64,000 bases of DNA from an uncultured Arenicella sp. (lineage in GTDB: Bacteria > Pseudomonadota > Gammaproteobacteria > Arenicellales > Arenicellaceae). Shown piece by piece: positions 7,861 through 14,661 of this stretch. A model generated the notes under the pieces. That model was not told the origin of the DNA and made no database searches. It worked only from the letters and a program-made list of their open reading frames with translations. The number at the start of each line of letters is the position of its first letter. The stretch's first letter is position 1. Location of the stretch: contig CALINO010000032.1 in assembly GCA_938045295.1 (NCBI GenBank), positions 1 through 64,000 of the forward strand, given 5' to 3'. The translations under genes were made by a program, and so were the position numbers.

Positions 7861-8883
7861 TTATTGTACCTTGCATTCGACAAGCGCTTTCATGCCTTGA
7901 GGATTGTTATCCATTGACGCAAAAGCGTCACCAATACTATTTAATGGTGTGACAGAACTAATGAATTGCTGAATATCAACTTTGCCTGATGCAACAAGTT
8001 CGATAGCCCAATCGTAATCAGCGGCTTCGTAAACACGAGCGCCCAACAGCTCTAATTCTTTCCAGAAGAATTGGAATAAATCAATTTGCGGCGCTTCAGA
8101 GTGAATGGCAACCATGACAATACGACCACGACGACCAGCAACTTGCGTCATTGCATCAATCGCCGGCTTAACACCCGACACTTCAAACACAACATCCGCG
8201 CCTTTAGTGCCTGTCCATTGGTCAACAAATGCGGCTAAGTCTTCTTCAAGTGGGTTAACTGATTTAACACCCAATTCGTTAGCAAAAGCACGACGTGATT
8301 CATTCGGCTCAGAAACCAATACTTCGGCACCAACACTTTTTGCAACAGCGGCAACTAATTGCCCGATTGGGCCACCGCCCAATACAACCACTTTTTCACC
8401 GGCTTTTAAGCGTGAACGACTGACATCGTGACAAGCCACCGATAAAGGCTCGATTAATGCGCCTTGTTTTAAGTCAACGCCTTCAGGCAATTTATGCAGG
8501 GTACGTGACTTCACTGTCCAACTTGACTGGAAAGCACCGGGAGTATCAATGCCCATGAATTTCAAGTTTTGACAAATATGCGTGTTACCGGCTTCACAGG
8601 TAGGGCATTCACCGCACCAATCTAATGGTCGAACCACCACGCGGTCACCAATTTTAAAGCCTGTTACACCTTCGCCTAACTCAGCCACCGTGCCTGACAT
8701 TTCATGACCAATCACCTGAGGAGGAGCCACTCGTTGATCCATCACCCCGTGATAAATGTGCATGTCGGTACCACAGATACCAACGTAACCCACATCTAGA
8801 CGAACTTCTCCTGCGCCTGGAGCTATGGCTTGGCCTTCGCCAACCGTAAAGGTTTTATTACCCGTATATTGCGCTGCTTGCAT
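7861..8883 (-). CDS. zinc-dependent alcohol dehydrogenase, probable 2-keto-3-deoxy-L-galactonate 5-dehydrogenase
   Basis: A 340-residue medium-chain dehydrogenase of the threonine/sorbitol dehydrogenase type. Catalytic zinc ligands are Cys37 (GICGTD) and His60-Glu61 (GHE). Structural zinc cysteines are at 90, 93, 96 and 104. The nucleotide-binding motif VVLGGGPIGQLVA is at about 166-178. In the L-AHG route a dehydrogenase of this class oxidises C5 of 2-keto-3-deoxy-L-galactonate, and the SDR encoded next reduces it with the opposite stereochemistry. Finding both enzymes beside the cycloisomerase is the main support. Start ATG 8883 follows the cycloisomerase stop by 6 nt and the stop is 14 nt before the SDR gene. 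A threonine or polyol dehydrogenase cannot be excluded from sequence alone. Confidence 0.85.
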   Translation of the reverse strand: MQAAQYTGNKTFTVGEGQAIAPGAGEVRLDVGYVGICGTDMHIYHGVMDQRVAPPQVIGHEMSGTVAELGEGVTGFKIGDRVVVRPLDWCGECPTCEAGNTHICQNLKFMGIDTPGAFQSSWTVKSRTLHKLPEGVDLKQGALIEPLSVACHDVSRSRLKAGEKVVVLGGGPIGQLVAAVAKSVGAEVLVSEPNESRRAFANELGVKSVNPLEEDLAAFVDQWTGTKGADVVFEVSGVKPAIDAMTQVAGRRGRIVMVAIHSEAPQIDLFQFFWKELELLGARVYEAADYDWAIELVASGKVDIQQFISSVTPLNSIGDAFASMDNNPQGMKALVECKVQ

Positions 8884-8889
8884 AATCTT

Positions 8890-10038
8890 CTACTTTTCTT
8901 TTGTTAAATGAGGGCCTAGAAGCTCAGGGTCGAACTCGACTCCAGTACCGGCCACATCGGGGGCAATTGCCAACGCATTGTCATCTAGTTTCAATGGAGC
9001 AATTGTGTATTCATCTATTGGAAACGAGTGTACTTCTAAATAACCCGCATTACTTTGAGACGCCATTAACGACACGTGTAACTCATGCATACCATGACTA
9101 CAAACCGGCAAGCCAGCCTTCTTTGCCATTTCCGCAATCTGCAACCAGCCAGTGATGCCGCCAATATTAGACGCATCGGGCTGCAAGAAACCGAGTTTAG
9201 ACTGGGCAATCGCGTAACCGAATTCGTATGGGGTGTGTAAATTCTCACCCATGGCCAATGGAATGCTGGTCTTAGACGCGATCTCGGCATAACCTTGATA
9301 GTCATCGGGGATCGTTGGTTCTTCAAACCAAACAATGTTGTTCTTTTCAATCTCATTAGCGAACGTAATAGCGCCGTCCACCGTCATTGAATAATTAGCA
9401 TCGACCATGAAATTAATATCAGGGCCAATCAAATTACGTACGGCCTCAACACGTGCCACGTCTTCTTTATAATCTTCTTTACCGACCTTGATCTTAACTG
9501 AGTTAAAACCGCGATCTAAATAGCCTTGAATATTTTGCAACAAGCGCTGTTCGGTAAAGTTCAAATCAATACCGCCGGCATAACACTTTGTGCGATCACT
9601 CGCACCGCCAGCAACTTTCCACAATGGCAAATCTGCGAGCTTACAACGAATATCCCACAAGGCAATATCAACCGCTGAAATGGCAAAACTAACCAAACCA
9701 CCACGACCAACGTAGTGCAAATGCCAATTCATGTCTTCCCAGATGGTTTCTATGTCACTGCAGGGCTTGCCTTTTAAGAAGCCAGACAAATCATGATCAA
9801 TGATAGATTTAATGGCATGACCGCCTTTACCACCCGTGTATGTGTAACCGGTGCCTTTCACCCCATCGTCTGTGGTAATTTCACATACGATCAACTCAAA
9901 ATGAGTGTGGTCTCCGTGCTTAGCATCAGACAACACTTCCGCTAAAGGCACAGAGTAATGATTCACCACCACGTTTTCAATTTTTGACGTGTGTGGTTCT
10001 AAATCACAATATACGTTTGGTTGCATATTGATTGTCAT
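8890..10038 (-). CDS. enolase-superfamily 3,6-anhydro-L-galactonate cycloisomerase
   Basis: A 382-residue member of the mandelate racemase/muconate lactonizing enzyme branch of the enolase superfamily. The catalytic KxK is K182-K184 (VKIKVGK). Metal ligands are Asp213 (VDANYS), Glu239 (WFEEP) and Glu265 (MGENLHT). The general base on the other face is His315 (CSHGMHELH). The N-terminal capping segment with [14 protein letters not shown] and [10 protein letters not shown] closely resembles the Vibrio AHG cycloisomerase as I remember it. This enzyme opens the anhydro ring to give 2-keto-3-deoxy-galactonate. It is first in a four-gene operon with the dehydrogenase, reductase and aldehyde dehydrogenase. 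Another acid-sugar dehydratase activity is the main alternative. Confidence 0.88.
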   Translation of the reverse strand: MTINMQPNVYCDLEPHTSKIENVVVNHYSVPLAEVLSDAKHGDHTHFELIVCEITTDDGVKGTGYTYTGGKGGHAIKSIIDHDLSGFLKGKPCSDIETIWEDMNWHLHYVGRGGLVSFAISAVDIALWDIRCKLADLPLWKVAGGASDRTKCYAGGIDLNFTEQRLLQNIQGYLDRGFNSVKIKVGKEDYKEDVARVEAVRNLIGPDINFMVDANYSMTVDGAITFANEIEKNNIVWFEEPTIPDDYQGYAEIASKTSIPLAMGENLHTPYEFGYAIAQSKLGFLQPDASNIGGITGWLQIAEMAKKAGLPVCSHGMHELHVSLMASQSNAGYLEVHSFPIDEYTIAPLKLDDNALAIAPDVAGTGVEFDPELLGPHLTKEK

Positions 10039-10278
10039 TTAATTTTCCTATTTATTATTTTAATGCGGCAATCCACTGTGAAGCTTACTTTGCGCAAAAC
10101 TAAAAATTTACCCAATAGATGCAACGCATCCAAATAGCCCTTTTGGCTTGTTAAAAGCCAAGCCTTTTTAGGTCTTAAGTGGCTGGTGAGATTTATCACC
10201 TGATTCAGCAATCATTGCTAATTAGCAGCAAGAACAGCTATTGCTTGAACAGAGTTGCCCACAAATACTTATTGAACA

Positions 10279-10307
10279 ATAATATAAATCATTTTGTAAA
10301 TTGTCAA
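10279..10307 (-). promoter_or_regulatory. strong sigma-70 promoter of the AHG operon
   Basis: On the minus strand a perfect -35 TTGACA (10307-10302), a 17-nt spacer and -10 TATTAT (10284-10279). The expected start is near 10272, giving a leader of about 235 nt before the cycloisomerase ATG. The -35 box lies inside the operator-like motif, as expected for repression by occlusion. Confidence 0.75.
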
Positions 10308-10318
10308 CAATTTACTGT
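10300..10318. promoter_or_regulatory. agar-locus operator-like motif, AHG operon
   Basis: ATTGTCAACAATTTACTGT, one of six related sites in the window. It overlaps the -35 box of the minus-strand AHG operon promoter, and its right end touches the -35 of a plus-strand promoter-like sequence. Confidence 0.7.
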
Positions 10319-10352
10319 TGACTGTAGAAAGCTTAAATGCGATAGTTATTTG

Positions 10353-10476
10353 GATGTTTTTAAAGCCTTGCGCTAAAAAACACCATCCTCCTCAGAATAA
10401 GTTCCTTGCAAGTTTGCGAGTTAAACTTACTCCTTCTATTTGGCTCTTCAGATTTTTCTGAAGAGCCTTTTTTTTA
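10353..10476 (+). ncRNA. candidate small RNA (about 120 nt) divergent from the AHG operon
   Basis: No coding gene lies upstream of the strong terminator at 10442-10476 on this strand. A promoter-like pair TTGACT (10318-10323), 17-nt spacer, GATAGT (10341-10346) predicts a start near 10353. The result would be a transcript of about 120 nt ending in a classic hairpin and eight T residues. The body has unpaired C-rich stretches (ACCATCCTCCTC, CTCCTTC) of the kind used to mask ribosome-binding sites. The promoter abuts the agar-locus operator, so it could be co-regulated. No transcript data are available; this is inference from signals. Confidence 0.4.
10442..10476 (+). terminator. orphan Rho-independent terminator
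   Basis: Stem GGCTCTTCAGA / TCTGAAGAGCC (11 bp perfect), loop of five T residues, followed by eight T residues on the plus strand. The genes on both sides are on the minus strand, so it terminates something not annotated as a gene. Confidence 0.85.
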
Positions 10477-10571
10477 CTCGATACACTAACGCCTTTCAAC
10501 GCCGCTAAAACAGGAAATAGCGGCCGCTCACTCAATCTTTGAATGAGCAATCAAACAATTAAAAGAACAAC

Positions 10572-11321
10572 TTATGACTGTTCTTTTTCATTCTTCCACT
10601 GAATCAACTTGCTCATATGCCCTTGCGAATGAAGAATGGCATGACACACCTGCAAGTACCCCTTGCGATGAAAATCCACCACCACATCCGATTCCAACTG
10701 ACTCAATTTTTCTGGAATAATTGAATACAGACCATCAAAACTGATTGTTTCGTCACCCAAAGTCACATCCAACTTGGCCGGCGAGATCAATTCGTGCTTG
10801 GCTAATTCCGCTAAAAACTTCTTGGTTTTCTGCATACCGCCCAACATATTTGACAATATTCCAGAAACCGACTTAATGTATTGCGAAGGCTCACCGCTCT
10901 CGTCAAACAACGGCTCTCCTTTGTCAGAAGACAAGCGATTACTCTGCACATTAATGCCCAACTTCAACTGGTCACTCGCCGTCACGTCTTCCAGATCAAC
11001 CGCTGCATTATTTTCCTCTTTTGATAACACGCAGGCCTGAAAAGGCAAACGCCTGATATCCATAGGAATATAAGAACCAAACCATTTACCGTCTTGAATG
11101 AACAGATTTTCTTTTTCAGAAAAGCCCAAAATCGCTTTCAATTCAAACTGCCCCGTCTCAGGGTGCTTAGTCATAAACACTGGGCAATCTAACGCCAACT
11201 GAGGCAATTCTTCGGCAATGACATCAACCATTGGACGCACATCGTCAAACTCTGACCCCACATTGATATCCAGCTTTAGCTCCCCATGGACTTGAGGGTT
11301 TAGTATTTCTATTTTTGACAC
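10572..11321 (-). CDS. SapC family protein
   Basis: A 249-residue protein of the SapC family (named after a Campylobacter S-layer protein locus). The typical core is visible: CPVFMTKHPETGQFELKAILGF (residues about 47-68), WFGSYIPMDIRRLPF (about 79-93) and LFDESGEPSQYI (about 138-149). No signal peptide or membrane segment is seen, so it is probably cytoplasmic. Members are repeatedly found beside TonB receptors and halogenase-like genes in polysaccharide loci of Proteobacteria. The biochemical role is unknown. It follows the first TonB receptor on the same strand but a terminator lies between them, so expression may depend on read-through. Confidence 0.8.
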   Translation of the reverse strand: MSKIEILNPQVHGELKLDINVGSEFDDVRPMVDVIAEELPQLALDCPVFMTKHPETGQFELKAILGFSEKENLFIQDGKWFGSYIPMDIRRLPFQACVLSKEENNAAVDLEDVTASDQLKLGINVQSNRLSSDKGEPLFDESGEPSQYIKSVSGILSNMLGGMQKTKKFLAELAKHELISPAKLDVTLGDETISFDGLYSIIPEKLSQLESDVVVDFHRKGYLQVCHAILHSQGHMSKLIQWKNEKEQS

Positions 11322-11346
11322 GTAATTTTCTCCAAAGCAAATTAAA

Positions 11347-11377
11347 AAGGCTCGCCATACAATGCATGACGAGCCTT
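11347..11377 (-). terminator. terminator between TonB receptor 1 and sapC-like gene
   Basis: An 8-bp stem AAGGCTCG/CGAGCCTT with T residues on the minus strand, between the receptor stop (11442) and the SapC start (11321). Only about 25 nt remain between it and the SapC start, so a separate promoter downstream of it is unlikely. Confidence 0.75.
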
Positions 11378-11441
11378 CAGCATGATTGAATAATACTAAT
11401 GATTACTCAAATCATAAAGTCATAATGACTCACATAACAAC

Positions 11442-14276
11442 TTAGAAGTTACCACGCAAACCAACAGCGTAACGCGGACCACTACTGCTTACTCTGTTAG
11501 TGATTTGCTCAAAGCGTAAGAAGTTACGGCTCTTCTCGTCAGTCACATTCAAGCCTTCAACAAACACAGTCAAGCTGTCGTTGATGTCGTAACTAGCAGA
11601 GAAGTCAAGCTGAGCAAATGACTCAGTGAAAGCCGGTTCGCCAGCGCCACCTACGAATGCCAAGAAGTCATCGCGCCAGTTGTAAGCAAGACGAACTTGA
11701 TATGGGCCGTTTTCATAGAAACCCACTAAGTTAGCTGAATCACTCAAACCTGGTAATGGAGATGGGTCTGGACCTTCGAAATCGTCAGCCTTGAACTCTA
11801 AATCACCACCCGTAAACGTGTAGTTAGCAATAAAGCCAAAACCATTTTCGAACGTGTGTTGCAACGCAACCTCAAGACCTCTAATGGTAGCTGACTCACC
11901 CGAGTTAACTTGTTGATTTACATCAAATATAATAACTTCATCACCCGGCTGGTTACTACAAGTAGGACCAGGGCAGCCTGCGCGCGCTACTGCCGAAGGG
12001 TTAGTGATTGGCAAGCCGTTAGCGCCATTAATTGGCCTTTCAACCTGGTCAGTTTCCAAGAATGCAGCAACGTCTTTGCTAAAGAAGCCAACCGACGCAT
12101 AACTACCTGGTTTGTAATACCACTCCACTGACAGATCAATATTTTCTGACAATGAAGGCTCTAAGCCTGGGTTACCTTGAGTTGCAAAAAAGATACCTGT
12201 ACCACCTTCCAACGAAGAACCAGGGCGCAATGCACCAAACGTTGTATTAGGTGTTAATAGGTTAATTGGCGAACGAGTAATCGTTTCACTGTATGAAGCA
12301 CGCGCCAACAAATTGTCTGTAATATCCAATTTGAAATCAATGCTTGGCAAGAACACATCGTAATCGTCTTGCGCCGTTTGAAAACCACGCTCTTGACTAC
12401 GAATCAAGCGAATTTCTGCCGCACTCGGGTAAGTAACACCCGTTACCAATTGCTCTTCAAAGAAACCGTCAACGTCGGTTTGCTCATAACGAACACCCGC
12501 ATTAATGGTTAATGGCATGTCGGCAATTTGTGTTTCAAAGTCAGCTTGCAAGAATAACGCTGTTGTTTCCTCACTGATGCCTTGAGCTGCTTCGTCGGCT
12601 GGAGCAAAGAAACCTTGCGCCGTAGCCTGGGCAACCGCTACTCGAGGGTCATAGGTAAACAATCGATCATACAAACCACGACCACCAGAGAAATCGCCAA
12701 ACGTGCTTCCACGCTCAACCGTGGTAATACCTACGTTACTGGCATCGAAGTCTCTACCGGTTGATGTATTACCACCACTCAAGAAGAAGAAGGTAGACGC
12801 GGTTTCAAGACTGTATGAATAGTCTTGGTATGACGCACCAAAAGTTAAGGTCTTTAACGCTGAATCATCAAACGAATACTCACCAATAAACTTAAGCTCA
12901 TCGATTTCGTTGTTAACTTGGCTACCGCGCTGCTGAGCGATATCCGGAATCAACTGACTTGTGTCAAAGATATCAAAATCGGCTTCAACAAGAACGTCTG
13001 GAATGTCGTTGCCGATAAAATCCAGACCCAACTGACTTACATTAGGAGTACGGAAGTTAACAAGCTCTTCGGCATTTTGGCCATCAGGCTGTGACTCACC
13101 AGTTGAATTATGGAAATCTAGGTTGAAACGCAAATTATCATTAACTTGCCAATCAACGTTAATACCAAATGAATCGTTATGCGCTTCTAAGTCTTGAGAG
13201 ATACCAAATGCATCAACGTCAATATTATTACCTGAGTCGCGAACGTCTACAACGCCTTGCGAGTCAGCAAGACCGCGACGCTGACCATCAAAGCCAAACC
13301 AGAAACCGGTTGAAGTTCTTAACGTTTGCTCTTGGTAACGAGACAATGTGTAGTCAAGATCAATTTCAATGTTATCAGTTGGCGCCAACTGAAGTACGAA
13401 CTGAGCATTAGTACGCTCACGGTGCGTGTCACCCACTTCAAAATTGAAGTTACGTGGCAAGTACAATGCATTATTAGGGTTGGTATTTGCACTACCATCA
13501 ACACCGGCATCAGTACCGTTGGTTGGTCTGTCCCAAATGTCTACGAAACCTTGCTCAATACGGCTATCACGCTCTGAATGAGACACCGAAGCCAACAAAC
13601 CTACTTTACCATCAGCAAAAAGGTTACTGGCTAAGAATGAAACCTCAGGAGTAACGTCAGAACCGGTTACGTTAGTGGTGTCAACATTGGCCTTCAATGA
13701 ACCAGACAATTTCAAACCGTCGTAATCGAATGGCTTTGCTGTTCTGATATTAACAGTAGAACCAATACCACCTGTTGGCAAGTGCGCTTGGCCTGTTTTG
13801 TATACTTCAACCGCTGATACGCTTGATGAAGCTAAATGACTAAACTGAAAGCTACGATTAAAGCTGCCGCCAGCCAAAGCCACTGACGTTGGCAATGAAC
13901 GGCCATTTAGTGTTACCAGGTTAAACCCTGGGCCAAAGCCACGTACAGTAACTTGGTTACCTTCGTTATTACTACGGTCAATAGACACACCAGTAATACG
14001 CTGCAAAGATTCAGCTAAGTTTGCATCTGGAAATTTACCGATGTCTTCAGCTGAAATGGCGTCTACAACACCTTTACTGTTACGTTTAATGTCGGCGGCA
14101 CGCTCAAGAGATGAGCGAATGCCGGTTACAACAATTTCTTCAAGCTCATCAGTTTGAGCTCCTTCTTGGGCTAGTGCACTGTGTGCAGATAGACTAAGCA
14201 TTGCTGTTGCAACGGCGGTTAATGCAAACCGGCTACCACTGCGAATGCTTGAATTGGGCAACGTTGCCTTCTTCAT
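11442..14276 (-). CDS. TonB-dependent receptor 1 (agar oligosaccharide uptake)
   Basis: A 944-residue outer-membrane TonB-dependent receptor. A signal peptide covers about residues 1-36 (ALTAVATAMLSLSAHSALAQ). Next come a TonB-box-like EEIVVTG, a plug domain (ADIKRNSKGVVDAISAEDIG, FPDANLAESLQRITGVSIDR, VTRGFGP, LNGRSLPTS, about 55-180) and a large beta-barrel ending in aromatic YAVGLRGNF. This receptor type, without a CarboxypepD-like repeat, is common in oligosaccharide loci of Alteromonadales, Xanthomonadales and Caulobacterales. It has its own promoter region with an operator-like motif about 150 nt upstream. Substrate is inferred from the flanking AHG genes and GH50 agarases: probably agar-derived oligosaccharides. 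Confidence 0.92.
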   Translation of the reverse strand: MKKATLPNSSIRSGSRFALTAVATAMLSLSAHSALAQEGAQTDELEEIVVTGIRSSLERAADIKRNSKGVVDAISAEDIGKFPDANLAESLQRITGVSIDRSNNEGNQVTVRGFGPGFNLVTLNGRSLPTSVALAGGSFNRSFQFSHLASSSVSAVEVYKTGQAHLPTGGIGSTVNIRTAKPFDYDGLKLSGSLKANVDTTNVTGSDVTPEVSFLASNLFADGKVGLLASVSHSERDSRIEQGFVDIWDRPTNGTDAGVDGSANTNPNNALYLPRNFNFEVGDTHRERTNAQFVLQLAPTDNIEIDLDYTLSRYQEQTLRTSTGFWFGFDGQRRGLADSQGVVDVRDSGNNIDVDAFGISQDLEAHNDSFGINVDWQVNDNLRFNLDFHNSTGESQPDGQNAEELVNFRTPNVSQLGLDFIGNDIPDVLVEADFDIFDTSQLIPDIAQQRGSQVNNEIDELKFIGEYSFDDSALKTLTFGASYQDYSYSLETASTFFFLSGGNTSTGRDFDASNVGITTVERGSTFGDFSGGRGLYDRLFTYDPRVAVAQATAQGFFAPADEAAQGISEETTALFLQADFETQIADMPLTINAGVRYEQTDVDGFFEEQLVTGVTYPSAAEIRLIRSQERGFQTAQDDYDVFLPSIDFKLDITDNLLARASYSETITRSPINLLTPNTTFGALRPGSSLEGGTGIFFATQGNPGLEPSLSENIDLSVEWYYKPGSYASVGFFSKDVAAFLETDQVERPINGANGLPITNPSAVARAGCPGPTCSNQPGDEVIIFDVNQQVNSGESATIRGLEVALQHTFENGFGFIANYTFTGGDLEFKADDFEGPDPSPLPGLSDSANLVGFYENGPYQVRLAYNWRDDFLAFVGGAGEPAFTESFAQLDFSASYDINDSLTVFVEGLNVTDEKSRNFLRFEQITNRVSSSGPRYAVGLRGNF

Positions 14277-14425
14277 CTTTACTCTCCTAATCTATTATTT
14301 ATTCAACCCGCTACTTTATAATAGCGATTAGTTTTGATGAATAACCAACAAAAAAACAGTGTTATTACTTTGGTCTATTGGCTATCTGAATTGATGTTAT
14401 ATGTCATTTATCCACAAGACAACAT

Positions 14426-14444
14426 ATTGTTAACAATTAACTGT
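14426..14444. promoter_or_regulatory. agar-locus operator-like motif, TonB receptor 1
   Basis: ATTGTTAACAATTAACTGT, identical to the TonB receptor 2 copy except at one position. The sequence continues so that TTAACA and TGTTAA form an inverted repeat around ATTAAC, a second overlapping dyad besides ATTGTTAACAAT. It lies 150 nt upstream of the start codon. Confidence 0.7.
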
Positions 14445-14566
14445 TAATTATTTAACATTTTAGGCTAAAAACCAACAAATACTAGACGCTCTGTTTGTTA
14501 TTTTGATTTTTCAGACAGAGAGACTATCAATAGAATTAGAATTCCGCCATTCCGAAAACACAAGAA

Positions 14567-14601
14567 AAAGACCCATCAAACAAATTGTTTGATGGGTCTT
14601 T
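14567..14601 (-). terminator. Rho-independent terminator of TonB receptor 2
   Basis: A long perfect stem (AAAGACCCATCAAACAA paired with its complement) with a very short loop and five T residues on the minus strand, about 60 nt after the receptor 2 stop codon. Confidence 0.85.
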
Positions 14602-14661
14602 CATGTAAACCAGTTGAAAACTTAAACTAGCTCACCCCCTGAAAAGCAGGGAAAAGGAAAT

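Larger units (their letters stand above)
10039..10571. other. 533-nt regulatory region upstream of the AHG operon
   Basis: It holds a strong minus-strand promoter overlapping an operator-like motif near 10300, a roughly 235-nt leader for the cycloisomerase gene, a plus-strand promoter-like sequence at 10318-10346, and an orphan plus-strand Rho-independent terminator at 10442-10476. Within the leader is a small inverted repeat TTGGCTT/AAGCCAA (10143-10161). I regard the 65-codon plus-strand frame at 10179-10376 as chance: it has no convincing ribosome-binding site and crosses the promoter. Confidence 0.6.
14277..14661. other. 385-nt gap between the TonB receptor genes
   Basis: It holds the terminator of receptor 2 (14567-14601), the operator-like motif (14426-14444) and an AT-rich promoter region for receptor 1. 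On the minus strand a TATAAC -10-like box lies downstream of the motif, near 14395-14400, with no consensus -35. No small gene is evident. Confidence 0.6.

Noticed and set aside
10179-10376. 65-codon plus-strand open frame in the AHG promoter region
   Set aside because: It lacks a ribosome-binding site, has no family resemblance, and crosses strong promoter and operator signals. A non-coding explanation fits better.
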